NCBI GenBank assembly: GCA_020433805.1
Contig: JAGRBZ010000045.1
Coordinates: forward strand, 1 to 32,724
Origin: Anaerolineae bacterium
GTDB taxonomy: Bacteria > Chloroflexota > Anaerolineae > 4572-78 > J111
DNA: 32,724 nucleotides
Direction: 5' to 3'
How positions within the stretch are numbered: the stretch's first letter is position 1; the number at the start of each line of letters is the position of its first letter. Below are positions 23,561-31,979 of this stretch, one piece after another. Below the pieces are notes generated by a model. It was not told where the DNA came from and made no database searches. It was given only the letters and a program-made list of their open reading frames with translations. A program made the translations under genes and the position numbers.

Positions 23561-23830
23561 GTGACTGAAACTTTTGTAATGAATTTAGGCCGAGAGGCAT
23601 TAACTATAACATTAATGTTGGGTGCTCCGATGTTAGGAGTCAGTCTTGTAGTAGGTTTGATTGTCAGCCTATTTCAAGCTGTTACTCAGATTAATGAGAT
23701 GACGCTTACTTTTGTACCAAAGGCACTAGCCTTAATGATTGTCTTTATATTTATGGGACCATGGATGTTGCAACAAATTATCCATTTTACCGTAAGATTA
23801 TTTGAGATGCTCCCCTATATGGTACAGTAA
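23561..23830 (+). CDS. fliQ: Flagellar export gate protein FliQ
   Basis: An 89-residue two-helix gate protein that packs around the FliP-FliR core. Helices at about 13-40 (ITLMLGAPMLGVSLVVGLIV) and 53-75, with the family stretch SLFQAVTQINEMTLTFVPK between them. Start is GTG 23561 with AAGGA eight bases upstream. It is the last gene of the operon. The usual next genes fliR, flhB and flhA are absent; after a 165-base gap with no clear hairpin (only a T-run near 23847) comes a convergent TPR gene. Confidence 0.95.
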   Translation: MTETFVMNLGREALTITLMLGAPMLGVSLVVGLIVSLFQAVTQINEMTLTFVPKALALMIVFIFMGPWMLQQIIHFTVRLFEMLPYMVQ

Positions 23831-23995
23831 AACTAAGTCTCATAATTTTTTTCGACGAATCACAGGATAACCAGCATCAAGTTCCCCTCGTTTCAATCAT
23901 AATCCACAATAAAGCAAATCTTTTCCTCTTAAACACTCGGCGATCCATTCGCTGATTGGTCATGCCAGTCTTATATTTTACCAATTGCATATCTT

Positions 23996-24682
23996 CTACT
24001 GAAGCTTTAGATCATCAATTCGTTGTTGTATAATCGCACTATTTTCGTAACCAAGTGTTATAGCGCGTCGCAGCGAGGATTCTGCGGGGTCGAATTGCTT
24101 AAGGAGGGCATAGGCCAAGGCCAGGTTAGCGTGGGCAGTGGCGATTGTTTCATCTAGGCGGATGGCTTCGTTCAGCATTTGAATTGCAGCTTCCGGCTCA
24201 TTACGTGTCACATAAACCGCACCCAAGCTTGCATAGGCAAATGCATATTCGGGATTGAGGTTGATAGCACGTTTATGGCTGGTCTCGGCTTCTTTGAGGT
24301 TACCCAGATAAAAGTAGGCATTGCCCAAGTTATTCCAGGCCCGAAATGACTCCGGATCAATTTCGACTGCCCGCTTGTGGGCGGCCAGTGCCTCATCAAA
24401 CTGATCAAGCCGATCGTGGGAATTGCCGATAAACGTGTAGATTTCCGCCAGATCGTGCTCTGTTACCCCAGCTTCGATGGCCAACTCAAACTGTTGAATA
24501 GCCTGCGTATAATCGCCATCGTCGTATGCTTGGAACCCCTGATCGACCAACACATCGCCAGAGCTTTTGGCCGGTTGGCGGCATACAAACCCCAACATAA
24601 AAGGGAGAAAGGCCATTAGCACCTGGAGATAGATCAGCCGCCTCACATTTCTATACGGAATATTGACAGATGTCATCTTCAC
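23996..24682 (-). CDS. Tetratricopeptide-repeat protein, membrane-anchored or secreted
   Basis: A 228-residue protein. An N-terminal hydrophobic stretch (about 15-33, LIYLQVLMAFLPFMLGFVC) may be a signal or anchor; the Cys there is not in a good lipobox. About five TPR units follow from residue 45, for example GDYTQAIQQFELAIEAG, FDEALAAHKRAVEIDP, LKEAETSHKRAINLNP and PEAAIQMLNEAIRLDE. TPRs are protein-interaction scaffolds and no partner can be named. The GTG start at 24682 overlaps the S9 peptidase stop by four bases; an ATG two codons on is the alternative. It is coupled to the peptidase and may be its accessory. Confidence 0.88.
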   Translation of the reverse strand: MKMTSVNIPYRNVRRLIYLQVLMAFLPFMLGFVCRQPAKSSGDVLVDQGFQAYDDGDYTQAIQQFELAIEAGVTEHDLAEIYTFIGNSHDRLDQFDEALAAHKRAVEIDPESFRAWNNLGNAYFYLGNLKEAETSHKRAINLNPEYAFAYASLGAVYVTRNEPEAAIQMLNEAIRLDETIATAHANLALAYALLKQFDPAESSLRRAITLGYENSAIIQQRIDDLKLQ

Positions 24683-26685
24683 TTCAGATACTTATCAAAC
24701 CAACGTAAGATATGATTGAGCCTTGCAATTCGTCGGTCGGTGCGACCACCGCGTGAGAGACCGTGCGACTCATCCGGAAAGCGCACCAACTCGGTATCGA
24801 CGCCTAAGGTTTTTAGCGCCACGAAAATTTGCTCACTCTGCTCGATATCGCAGCGGAGATCTTGTTCGCTGTGAATAACAAGGGTCGGCGTTTTAGCCTG
24901 ACCGATGTGCTTTATAGGCGACTGTCGCCAGTAGGTTTCGTGGTCGTCCCAGAAATAGGTGCTTGGTCCGAACAGAGCAGGCCAGATACCGGCTAAATCT
25001 CCGGAACCGAACATGCTGATGCTGTTGCTGACGCTGCGCTGCGCTACCGCGGCCCTGAAGCGGTCGGTATGCCCAATGATCCAAGTGGTCATAAAGCCCC
25101 CGTAGCTGCCGCCGGTCACCCCCATACGATCCACGTCGATGTAAGATTTCTGCTCAATAAGATCAACCCAGGCCATTAGGTCGGCGTAATCTTTGTTACC
25201 CCAATCGTTATAGATGGCTTTGGTATGGTCCTCGCCGTAGCCGAGTCCGCCTCGCGGGTTGCAAAAGTAGACTACGTAGCCGTGCGCTGCCAGAAAGTAG
25301 AACTCGTGCATCATAAAATTGCCGTACTGAGTCATCGGGCCGCCGTGAATTTCTAATATCGAGGGGTATTGCTTATTGGGGTCGAAGCCCGGCGGAGTGA
25401 GAATCCAGCCTTGCAGATCGTTGCCGTCTGAGCCTTTGAACCACACTTCTTCCACGGCTCCTAAGTCTCTAGCGCGCAGTAGGTTTTGATGATGGCGTGT
25501 AATCTGCCGTGAGTTGTTCGATGCCTGATCAGTGACGATAATTTCGCCCGGCGAGGTCATCGTAGAGAAAAGGCAGGTCAGTTTACCGCTGCTGCGGCTC
25601 ACATGAAACTCATCGACCACACCCATTTCGGTCACAACATCCTGTAGCTCGGTGCCATCGACGGCAATTGATTTGAGATGTGTATCACCGTGGTGAGTGA
25701 CTTGAAAATAGATAGTGCGGCTATCGGCGGACCAGGTAGGCGGCATTGTTTGCATACTACCGATATCGTTAAGCGTTTCATGGCCGACATGTAAATCGTG
25801 GTCGCCGGTTAGGTTGACTGCCGGACTGTTACCGTGCGTTGGCACAACCCATAGATTGATGTTTTGCCATAGATTGTTTTTGCCGCCCTCTTGGTAGAAA
25901 GCAATCCACCAGCCGTCGGGCGAAAAACGGGCATACGATTTGGGACCCGGTGTGGTCTCGATTTTATAGAGTTCGCTGTTGGCTACGGAGATAACATATA
26001 GATCAACCTGGTCCCATTCAAGATCAGGGTCTTCAGCCCGATTAGAGTGAAATAGAATTTTGCCTCCATCCGGTGACCAGTGAGGATCGAACTCATCATA
26101 AACATCGCCGTCAGTGAGCTGTTTGGCGCGACCGGTGCGAGCGTTAACCGTCCAGATATGCCACCGCTCCTGCGGCAAAAAGCCTTCGCCATCATGCTTG
26201 TAAAACAGTCGCGTGATGTGGCGATCGACCACGCCCAACTTCTCTTTCTGAGCGTCTGCTTCGCGACCGAGAACTGCCTGGTCTTTTTTACGGAAATTAA
26301 AGACAAGCTGTCGGCCATCCGGCGACCATTCAAAGCTGCCGAATTCACCCTTGATATCGGTCAACGGTCGCGCTTCGCCACCATCGAAAGGAATAATGTA
26401 AATTTGGGACTGCTCTTTGTCACCCCTATTGGAAACAAACGCAATCTCCCGGCCATCAGGCGACCAGTAGGGTTGAACATCAACTTGATCCCCATAGGTG
26501 AATTGACGCGGCCGCCCCCCTGATGTGGTAGCAACCCACAGATTATAGAATTTACGCTGAGTAGCTTGATCGATCCGCTGCCGACAGTAAACGACGTGCT
26601 CCCCATCGGGCGAAATTTGGACGCCGGAAATAAGCGAGAAACGATACAGATCATCGGCACTGATGACTTTTTTTTGTCTTGGCAT
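24679..26685 (-). CDS. S9 family prolyl oligopeptidase (acylaminoacyl-peptidase-like)
   Basis: A 668-residue serine peptidase that cleaves short peptides. The N-terminal half (about 10-390) is a beta-propeller of WD40/TolB-like blades, seen in repeated units such as VDVQPYWSPDGREIAFVSNR and EFDPHWSPDGGKILFHSNR. The C-terminal alpha/beta hydrolase has the triad Ser527 (GGSYGGF), Asp609 (SEQDLRC) and His641 (DESHGLSRGG). It has no signal peptide, so it is probably cytosolic. It begins ATG 26685 and is transcribed with the TPR gene. Length and catalytic residues are normal for the S9C/DPP-like group. Confidence 0.95.
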   Translation of the reverse strand: MPRQKKVISADDLYRFSLISGVQISPDGEHVVYCRQRIDQATQRKFYNLWVATTSGGRPRQFTYGDQVDVQPYWSPDGREIAFVSNRGDKEQSQIYIIPFDGGEARPLTDIKGEFGSFEWSPDGRQLVFNFRKKDQAVLGREADAQKEKLGVVDRHITRLFYKHDGEGFLPQERWHIWTVNARTGRAKQLTDGDVYDEFDPHWSPDGGKILFHSNRAEDPDLEWDQVDLYVISVANSELYKIETTPGPKSYARFSPDGWWIAFYQEGGKNNLWQNINLWVVPTHGNSPAVNLTGDHDLHVGHETLNDIGSMQTMPPTWSADSRTIYFQVTHHGDTHLKSIAVDGTELQDVVTEMGVVDEFHVSRSSGKLTCLFSTMTSPGEIIVTDQASNNSRQITRHHQNLLRARDLGAVEEVWFKGSDGNDLQGWILTPPGFDPNKQYPSILEIHGGPMTQYGNFMMHEFYFLAAHGYVVYFCNPRGGLGYGEDHTKAIYNDWGNKDYADLMAWVDLIEQKSYIDVDRMGVTGGSYGGFMTTWIIGHTDRFRAAVAQRSVSNSISMFGSGDLAGIWPALFGPSTYFWDDHETYWRQSPIKHIGQAKTPTLVIHSEQDLRCDIEQSEQIFVALKTLGVDTELVRFPDESHGLSRGGRTDRRIARLNHILRWFDKYLK

Positions 26686-26722
26686 GGAACTCTTCGCTGG
26701 GTGAAAGATTTAATTTAACAAA

Positions 26723-26776
26723 GACCCTTGAGGTTTACGAACTAACCAATCGATTAGATCATAAATCTCAAGGGTC
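26723..26776. terminator. Long hairpin terminator after the cyclic-nucleotide-binding gene
   Basis: The arm at 26723-26737 pairs with 26762-26776 over 15 positions, 14 Watson-Crick and one G-U; core GACCCTTGAG and CTCAAGGGTC. CTAA and TTAG can extend it in the loop. Leftward it runs into TTTGTTAAATT, suiting the gene at 26818-27174. Confidence 0.75.
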
Positions 26777-26817
26777 ATTTTAAGTACGTCTATTAAATTA
26801 TACTACGTTTCAAGTAA

Positions 26818-27174
26818 CTAGACCATCTCATTCATCCGGCGCAAGCGATAGGCCAAAACGCGCATAACTTGTACTGCAAAGAATGGCGTGCGATGAACGT
26901 GTCGCTTGAAGGACTCCTCGTCAAGAACGACGACCTTGCACTCTGTTTTAGCGATGGCTGAGGCGCTTCGCGCTTGGCTATCCACTAACGCCATCTCGCC
27001 AAACACACCATCAGGGCCGACGCTATCAAGCAGTTTGCCTTCAAAACTAATATCGACTTCCCCTTTTTGAACGATATACATCGTATCGCCGGGATCACCC
27101 TCCTTGAAGATGACTTCGCCGGCAGAAAATGATGTTGTATTTTCCTCATGCTTAAAGGTACCAATCGTGGCCAC
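26818..27174 (-). CDS. Single-domain cyclic-nucleotide-binding protein
   Basis: A 118-residue protein consisting of one cNMP-binding (CAP_ED) domain with no DNA-binding or enzymatic domain. The phosphate-binding cassette is VFGEMALVDSQARSASA with Glu60 and Arg69 in place, so cAMP or cGMP binding is plausible. The C-terminal helix ends VMRVLAYRLRRMNEMV. The start is GTG 27174-27172 with AGGAGG six bases upstream. A complete promoter was not identified in the 240 bases upstream; that gap (27175-27416) holds no gene. It is isolated from the peptidase gene by the long hairpin, so it is a single-gene unit acting on an unknown partner. Confidence 0.9.
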   Translation of the reverse strand: MATIGTFKHEENTTSFSAGEVIFKEGDPGDTMYIVQKGEVDISFEGKLLDSVGPDGVFGEMALVDSQARSASAIAKTECKVVVLDEESFKRHVHRTPFFAVQVMRVLAYRLRRMNEMV

Positions 27175-27416
27175 TGTTATCCTCCTTTTTTGAAAGGTCT
27201 ACTATTTAGGTGGAACTACCATCTGACAAACGTCGAATTTTGCTGGATGGGAAGAGACTTAAATATAATAGTGTGGCTTTAAGATGGTTTTAAGGAGTTA
27301 TTAAAACTCTTTAATGAGAGGGCAGATACAAAGAACAGTCAACTTATTCCGAAATGCCAAAGAAACCCAGCCGCTTCGGTTAGATAATTGGCCGTTTTAT
27401 TGCTCACAATTGCATT

Positions 27417-28538
27417 CTACGTTGGATATTGTCTTCCAAAAGCTATACACACCGGGCTGGGAATCGAAACGCGAAGACCTGTCGGATGAAGTTGACCGGT
27501 TTTGGAGTCTATGCGGAAGGTAACAACGGTGTGGCTATCTTGATTAGCGGCAAGAAGAAAGGTACCGGAAGGATCAATAGCGATCTCGCGGGGGATCTGG
27601 CCGCCGGAGGGTTGATGACCTAAGGAAGTGAGGCGACCGGAGGACTCTTCAACAGCGAAAAGAGCGATGCTGTCGTGGCCCCGGTTGGAGGTGTAAACAA
27701 AGCGACCTGAGGGAGTCACGCGGATAGCAGCCCCTGAAGGCGGTGAGGCAGCGTCCGGCGGCAGGGTAGAGAGGGTTTGTATGATGGCAAAACGACCTTC
27801 GGCATAAGTCACAGTTACGAGAGTGGCATCTAACTCGTTAAGGATAAAAACGTGCCGCCCGTTAGGATGAAAAGCCAGGTGACGCGGCCCGGCCCCGGCA
27901 TGGAGGGCAACAAAAGGCGGATCGTGCGGGATCAGCCGGCCGTGGGTTGAGTCTAGGCGGTAAACCAACACTTTGTCAATACCAAGATCAGTCACAAAGA
28001 CGTATTGATTAGTAGGATCGACCAGCACCTGGTGCGCATGGGGGCCGGTTTGGCGATCCGGGTTAACGCTATAACCTTCATGGTGGACAATATCGGTAGC
28101 CGGTCCCAAACGGCCATCTTCCAGTATCGGATAGATGGCAACCGTGCCCGTACCGTAGTTGGCGACGAAAAGCCAACGACCGGCATGGTCGGTAGCGACA
28201 TGGCAGGGGGCCTCACCATAGGAAGATTGATAATTGAGCAGACGCAACGCCCCGGTTTTCGAATCGATGGCAAAGGCGTAGACAGCGGGAGGATTTAAAT
28301 TCTGGTTGTCGGTTTCTTGGACAGCATAGAGACAACGGAGTTGGGGATCGAGAGTTAAATAGGATGGGTTGGTCAAACCGGTTGTTACCGGATTGGCCGG
28401 GCGTAGTTCGCCGGATGCGCCATCGAGAATGTAGCTATAAATTCCCTGGCCCTGGCCGTCAACAAAGTCCAGCGGTTCGGTATAGGTGCCGATGTACACG
28501 AATCGAGAGTGAGCAGCAGGTGAGGCTGACTGACCCAT
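27417..28538 (-). CDS. Lactonase family seven-bladed beta-propeller (Pgl-like)
   Basis: A 373-residue protein of the YbhE/Pgl lactonase family, which hydrolyses 6-phosphogluconolactone in the pentose phosphate pathway in some bacteria; other lactones or muconolactone are possible. Blades recur with FVYIGTYTEP, PSYLTLDPQLRCLYAVQE, PCHVATDHAGRWLFVANYG, TGPHAHQVLVDPTNQYVFV, GPRHLAFHPNGRHVFILNE and REIAIDPSGTFLLAANQ. The TGPHAHQV histidines and the closing PSPVCIAF are family hallmarks. The start ATG 28538 has AAGGAT seven bases upstream. It is divergent from the phosphoesterase operon across 154 bases. Confidence 0.92.
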   Translation of the reverse strand: MGQSASPAAHSRFVYIGTYTEPLDFVDGQGQGIYSYILDGASGELRPANPVTTGLTNPSYLTLDPQLRCLYAVQETDNQNLNPPAVYAFAIDSKTGALRLLNYQSSYGEAPCHVATDHAGRWLFVANYGTGTVAIYPILEDGRLGPATDIVHHEGYSVNPDRQTGPHAHQVLVDPTNQYVFVTDLGIDKVLVYRLDSTHGRLIPHDPPFVALHAGAGPRHLAFHPNGRHVFILNELDATLVTVTYAEGRFAIIQTLSTLPPDAASPPSGAAIRVTPSGRFVYTSNRGHDSIALFAVEESSGRLTSLGHQPSGGQIPREIAIDPSGTFLLAANQDSHTVVTFRIDSKTGQLHPTGLRVSIPSPVCIAFGRQYPT

Positions 28539-28631
28539 GCGTTTTATCCTTTTTTACGGTATCAGGTAAGAAGTTGAAGGTAACACGAAATTTCCTATTT
28601 GCCAACAATGGGGAAGGCAACTTTCCCGCTG

Positions 28632-28661
28632 TTGTCATGCGTTTCCTGAATATGGTATAAT
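28632..28661 (+). promoter_or_regulatory. Sigma-70-type promoter of the phosphoesterase-NurA operon
   Basis: TTGTCA (28632-28637), 18-base spacer, TATAAT (28656-28661) with an extended TGG at 28653-28655. It is strong and lies about 30 bases before the first start codon. Confidence 0.75.
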
Positions 28662-28692
28662 ATCGAACAAAACGAACGGAGACTCGAACAGG

Positions 28693-30135
28693 TTGGGGAA
28701 CAAACTTAAATTTGTCCTCTCAGATTTACATCTAGGCGCGGGACAAACTGAACAGGGCATCAATCCATTAGAAGATTTTACAGCGACACAGGAGTTTATC
28801 GCTTTTCTCCAAGAAATTGGCGAGGAGGGCGAACGCCATGAACGGGAGATTGAACTGATCTTCAATGGCGATCTATTTGAAATGCTGCAGGTGCCTGCGG
28901 TCGATGATTATGATCCGACTGTTACCTACCCTAAAGAGGCCTATCTCGATTCGTCTGAAGCGGCGAGCATAAAACGGCTTAAGATTATTGTCGAAGGTCA
29001 TCAGGAGGTATTTGACGCCCTGTGTGACTTTATGCACGTGAAAGCTCCGCAACGGCGGATTACGATTATTAAGGGCAATCACGATGTCTGTCTGTTTTGG
29101 CCGGGTGTAAAAACTTACCTACGCGAAGTCATGGGAGCTTCCGGAGCGCGGGCTTCACTGCTTCGTTTTGCCGATGAGTTTGTTAGCCGCGAAAAAATCT
29201 ATGTTGAACATGGACATCAACGATCTGAAAAGATGAACGGCTACCAGGATTCCTTTGATCCACGTTCGACCGACGATCCATCCCAAATTTTCTATCCGGC
29301 CGGGTCTCACTTTGTGATCGACTTCTTCAATCGTGCTGAGCCGGAGCGTCATTTTATCGACCATATCAAACCCTTTACAACGTTAATCTGGTACGCATTT
29401 CGGTGGGATTTTGATTTTGCCAGCAAAGCGCTGGCCTGTTTTATTCGTACTACGCCCGCATTGGTCGTCAGCGACAGTCGATATCTCACCCAAAACCCTC
29501 TCTTACCGACAGTTACCTTGCTAGAAACGTTAGAGACTGAGGAAAAACGGTGTGTATTAGCGAAGCAATATAAAGATGACCCGGCCTTCCGTTATAACTT
29601 TCATCAGCAAATTCATCAGTACCTTGACGATGCCCATATTGATAATAAAGGCCGCAACAACCTTTCAACGGTTGAAGTGAGCGATAATCCAATTGATATG
29701 GGCCGGGCCAACCAGCAGCAACAGCGGGCAATGCTGCGACAGGCGGCCAAAGAAATCACCGATCAGGAAAAAGCGCAGGTTATCATCTTTGGCCATACCC
29801 ATGAACCGGTTGAAGATAAGTTAGACAACGGTAGCTTGTACATCAATACAGGGAGTTGGATTAAAGATCTATCTTATATCTCGCCCCAAACGTGGGCATC
29901 CCTATTCAAAGGCGACTCAGCGACAGAAGCACTACCCAACCGGTTACCCTATGCCCGCATCGACTACGACCATAACGATATACCTTACGCCCGGCTATTG
30001 TACTTTACCAGCCAAACTTCGACCGAGTCAACAACCGTAAAGCCGAAAAAAAACTCGGTTAGGTCGGCCCGGCTCATTAAACGCCGAACGCGGCGGTTAA
30101 TGCGTATATTTGGAACTAACCATAATCATTCTTAA
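28693..30135 (+). CDS. Calcineurin-like metallophosphoesterase
   Basis: A 480-residue metal-dependent phosphoesterase. All five motifs are present: SDLHLGAG (Asp11, His13), FNGDLFE (Asp60), KGNHD (Asn129, His130), EHGHQ (His173, His175) and FGHTHEP (His368, His370). It is longer than simple family members, with a 150-residue insertion (about 180-340) before the last motif and a very basic tail (LIKRRTRRLMRI). Substrate is not evident. Motifs fit the LpxH/YbbF-like group as well as nucleic-acid phosphoesterases, and it lacks the Mre11 capping domain. The start is TTG 28693, with GGAG (28678-28681) 11 bases upstream and no in-frame ATG that keeps SDLHLG. It is first gene of an operon with NurA, 15 bases upstream of it. 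Confidence 0.88.
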   Translation: MGNKLKFVLSDLHLGAGQTEQGINPLEDFTATQEFIAFLQEIGEEGERHEREIELIFNGDLFEMLQVPAVDDYDPTVTYPKEAYLDSSEAASIKRLKIIVEGHQEVFDALCDFMHVKAPQRRITIIKGNHDVCLFWPGVKTYLREVMGASGARASLLRFADEFVSREKIYVEHGHQRSEKMNGYQDSFDPRSTDDPSQIFYPAGSHFVIDFFNRAEPERHFIDHIKPFTTLIWYAFRWDFDFASKALACFIRTTPALVVSDSRYLTQNPLLPTVTLLETLETEEKRCVLAKQYKDDPAFRYNFHQQIHQYLDDAHIDNKGRNNLSTVEVSDNPIDMGRANQQQQRAMLRQAAKEITDQEKAQVIIFGHTHEPVEDKLDNGSLYINTGSWIKDLSYISPQTWASLFKGDSATEALPNRLPYARIDYDHNDIPYARLLYFTSQTSTESTTVKPKKNSVRSARLIKRRTRRLMRIFGTNHNHS

Positions 30136-30150
30136 AGAAAACGACCGATT

Positions 30151-31362
30151 ATGACGCTTGAACTCAATCAGGTGGCTCAACAGGTTAAAGCCATGGGCCG
30201 CAGTTTGGCTGAACAACGCCCTCAGCTTGATGACAATTTACAACGGGCTCAAACGCTGCTGCGACAGTTTTCAAACCAACAGAGCGCCCTGCACGAACGT
30301 ATCCAACGGGCCGAAAAAGCCCAACAGGGCCAGCGTTTTGAGTGGGTTGGGGCTGCGCCCACCCAAGAAGCTCTGGCCGAGGTATATTCGCTGCCGCCCT
30401 GCCCCCAGCAACTCACAGTCATAGCCAGCGATGGCTCACAAATTCACCCCGATCCGCACGCCATCACGCTGTATTATCTCATTAATACCGGCTGTATCAT
30501 CTACCGGCACGGCTCGAACAAAAAGCCGGAAACCTACAGCCCAAAACCCCGGCTCTTTTACGAACCGGAAGATCTGTTCGATGACCAAGGGCGATTGATC
30601 TCCACCGGTGAAGTGAACGTAAAACGTGATTTGGCCGAACTGGAAGTACTCACCAATTTAGGACCGGCCTACGCTCAAACAATTCCGGAGCCGGTTTTGG
30701 CCCTTATGGATGGCCAATTAACACTCCGTGTAATCGACTTACCGTTCGATCAGCAGCAGGATCGACAGGATGAATATATCGCCATGCTCGATATTCTACG
30801 AGAGGCCGATGTCTTGCTGGCCGGCTACATCGACCGACCACGAAGTACGTTTACTCTGTCGCTCATCCATCTTGCTTCACTGGCATTTGAAGATATTAAC
30901 GAAGAAAATTTACGGCGCAACCATTTTCGCCCACTAACCGACCTGGATTTATTTAACTTTCTAGGACCCGGTGAACGCAGCGCTATCTTCTCGGTGCGAG
31001 CCAAGGGGCTGGACCGCTATACGTTTGCCGGTCATACCATCCATTTCTTTTATCTCAATGTAAGTCACAATCCGGCGATACCCCATCTGGCGCGGGTAGA
31101 AATTCCGGCCTGGATTGTGGCGAATCAAACCGCGCTCGATACGCTTCACGCCGGTATCGTGCGGCAAGCGCGCATCACCGGGGGCTACCCCTATGTGTTG
31201 GCCCGAGCCGATGAATTGGCGGTTATTTCGAACGAAGAGCGTGAGGCAGTGGATATGATGCTGGCCGTGGCAATGCGCCAGCAGGGACTGTCGCCGGAAA
31301 TATCCCTTAAGCAGCGCAACAAAAACGCCTATCGATTTGGGCGGGAGAGTTTTCGATTATGA
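30151..31362 (+). CDS. nurA: NurA-domain nuclease
   Basis: A 403-residue NurA-family protein. In archaea NurA is the 5'-3' nuclease that works with the HerA translocase to resect DNA ends. An N-terminal coiled region (about 1-60) precedes the nuclease domain (about 85-390). Candidate metal ligands are Asp94 in IASDGSQIHPD and Asp187 in LALMDGQL, and GYIDRPRSTF (225-234) is also family-like. FRFGRESF-type ending (AYRFGRESFRL) is conserved in bacterial relatives. The start ATG has no good ribosome site, so it may depend on translation of the phosphoesterase. It overlaps the next gene by four bases (ATGA). Confidence 0.85.
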   Translation: MTLELNQVAQQVKAMGRSLAEQRPQLDDNLQRAQTLLRQFSNQQSALHERIQRAEKAQQGQRFEWVGAAPTQEALAEVYSLPPCPQQLTVIASDGSQIHPDPHAITLYYLINTGCIIYRHGSNKKPETYSPKPRLFYEPEDLFDDQGRLISTGEVNVKRDLAELEVLTNLGPAYAQTIPEPVLALMDGQLTLRVIDLPFDQQQDRQDEYIAMLDILREADVLLAGYIDRPRSTFTLSLIHLASLAFEDINEENLRRNHFRPLTDLDLFNFLGPGERSAIFSVRAKGLDRYTFAGHTIHFFYLNVSHNPAIPHLARVEIPAWIVANQTALDTLHAGIVRQARITGGYPYVLARADELAVISNEEREAVDMMLAVAMRQQGLSPEISLKQRNKNAYRFGRESFRL

Positions 31363-31952
31363 GTACAGTATTACCCATCGGCTGGGTCTTACGAGCCAGT
31401 ACCGTGGGCTTCACCGTCGGCTGCCGTGTGTTGCAGCCTACTACGCCCCACTTTGGTGATTTGGTAAAAGTGCCGGTCGCCGATGATGTTAGCGTCTTCG
31501 GCCTCATTTACAATGTGCAGGTTCAGGATGATCCGGCCGTGCGCCAGCTTATTCTGGTTGGCGAAATGGAAACCGAAGCCATACTCGATCAACGGGAAAA
31601 TCGACTGGTACCTATCGAAGTAAGTGTATTGGTTGTTGGTTACCAGCGCGGCAAGCAGATTTATCAAGGACTGCCGCCACAGCCGCCGTTGAGCTTAGAT
31701 ACGCTCATTCTATGCAGCGATGCCGACATCCGGGCCTTCACCCAAACACTCGACTACTTTCGATTGGTTCTCAACTCGGCCCAAATTCCCGCCGATGAGG
31801 TGCTGGTCACCAATCTGCGCCGGGCGGCGGAAGTTTATCCCCCGGAGACACGCCGTCAGTTTTTAATCGGTGCGGGACGAGAACTGGCTCGTCTGCTGAG
31901 CTTTGACCTGGTTCGGCTAGACAATATCTTAAGACGTATTCGCCCTGTTTAG
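31359..31952 (+). CDS. Stand-alone HAS-barrel protein (HerA-associated)
   Basis: A 197-residue protein whose first 75 residues look like the HAS barrel that normally forms the N-terminus of HerA (IGWVLRASTVGFTVGCRVLQ, then PHFGDLVKVPVADDVSVFGL and IYNVQVQD). A helical C-terminal half (about 110-197) follows, with PPQPPLSLDTLILC and LVTNLRRAAEVYPPE. No Walker A or B motif is present, so it is not the ATPase. It overlaps nurA by four bases, so both are made together. It probably acts as adaptor between NurA and a HerA ATPase encoded elsewhere. Confidence 0.75.
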   Translation: MSTVLPIGWVLRASTVGFTVGCRVLQPTTPHFGDLVKVPVADDVSVFGLIYNVQVQDDPAVRQLILVGEMETEAILDQRENRLVPIEVSVLVVGYQRGKQIYQGLPPQPPLSLDTLILCSDADIRAFTQTLDYFRLVLNSAQIPADEVLVTNLRRAAEVYPPETRRQFLIGAGRELARLLSFDLVRLDNILRRIRPV

Positions 31953-31979
31953 AGAAATCCCCCTACTGGAGAGGAAACC

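Noticed and set aside
28693..30135. Identity of the phosphoesterase as Mre11 (SbcD)
   Set aside because: The five metal motifs fit the wider superfamily, but no Mre11 capping domain and no Rad50/SbcC gene is present.
31359..31952. HerA helicase
   Set aside because: No Walker A or B motif and only 197 residues; only the barrel part is present.
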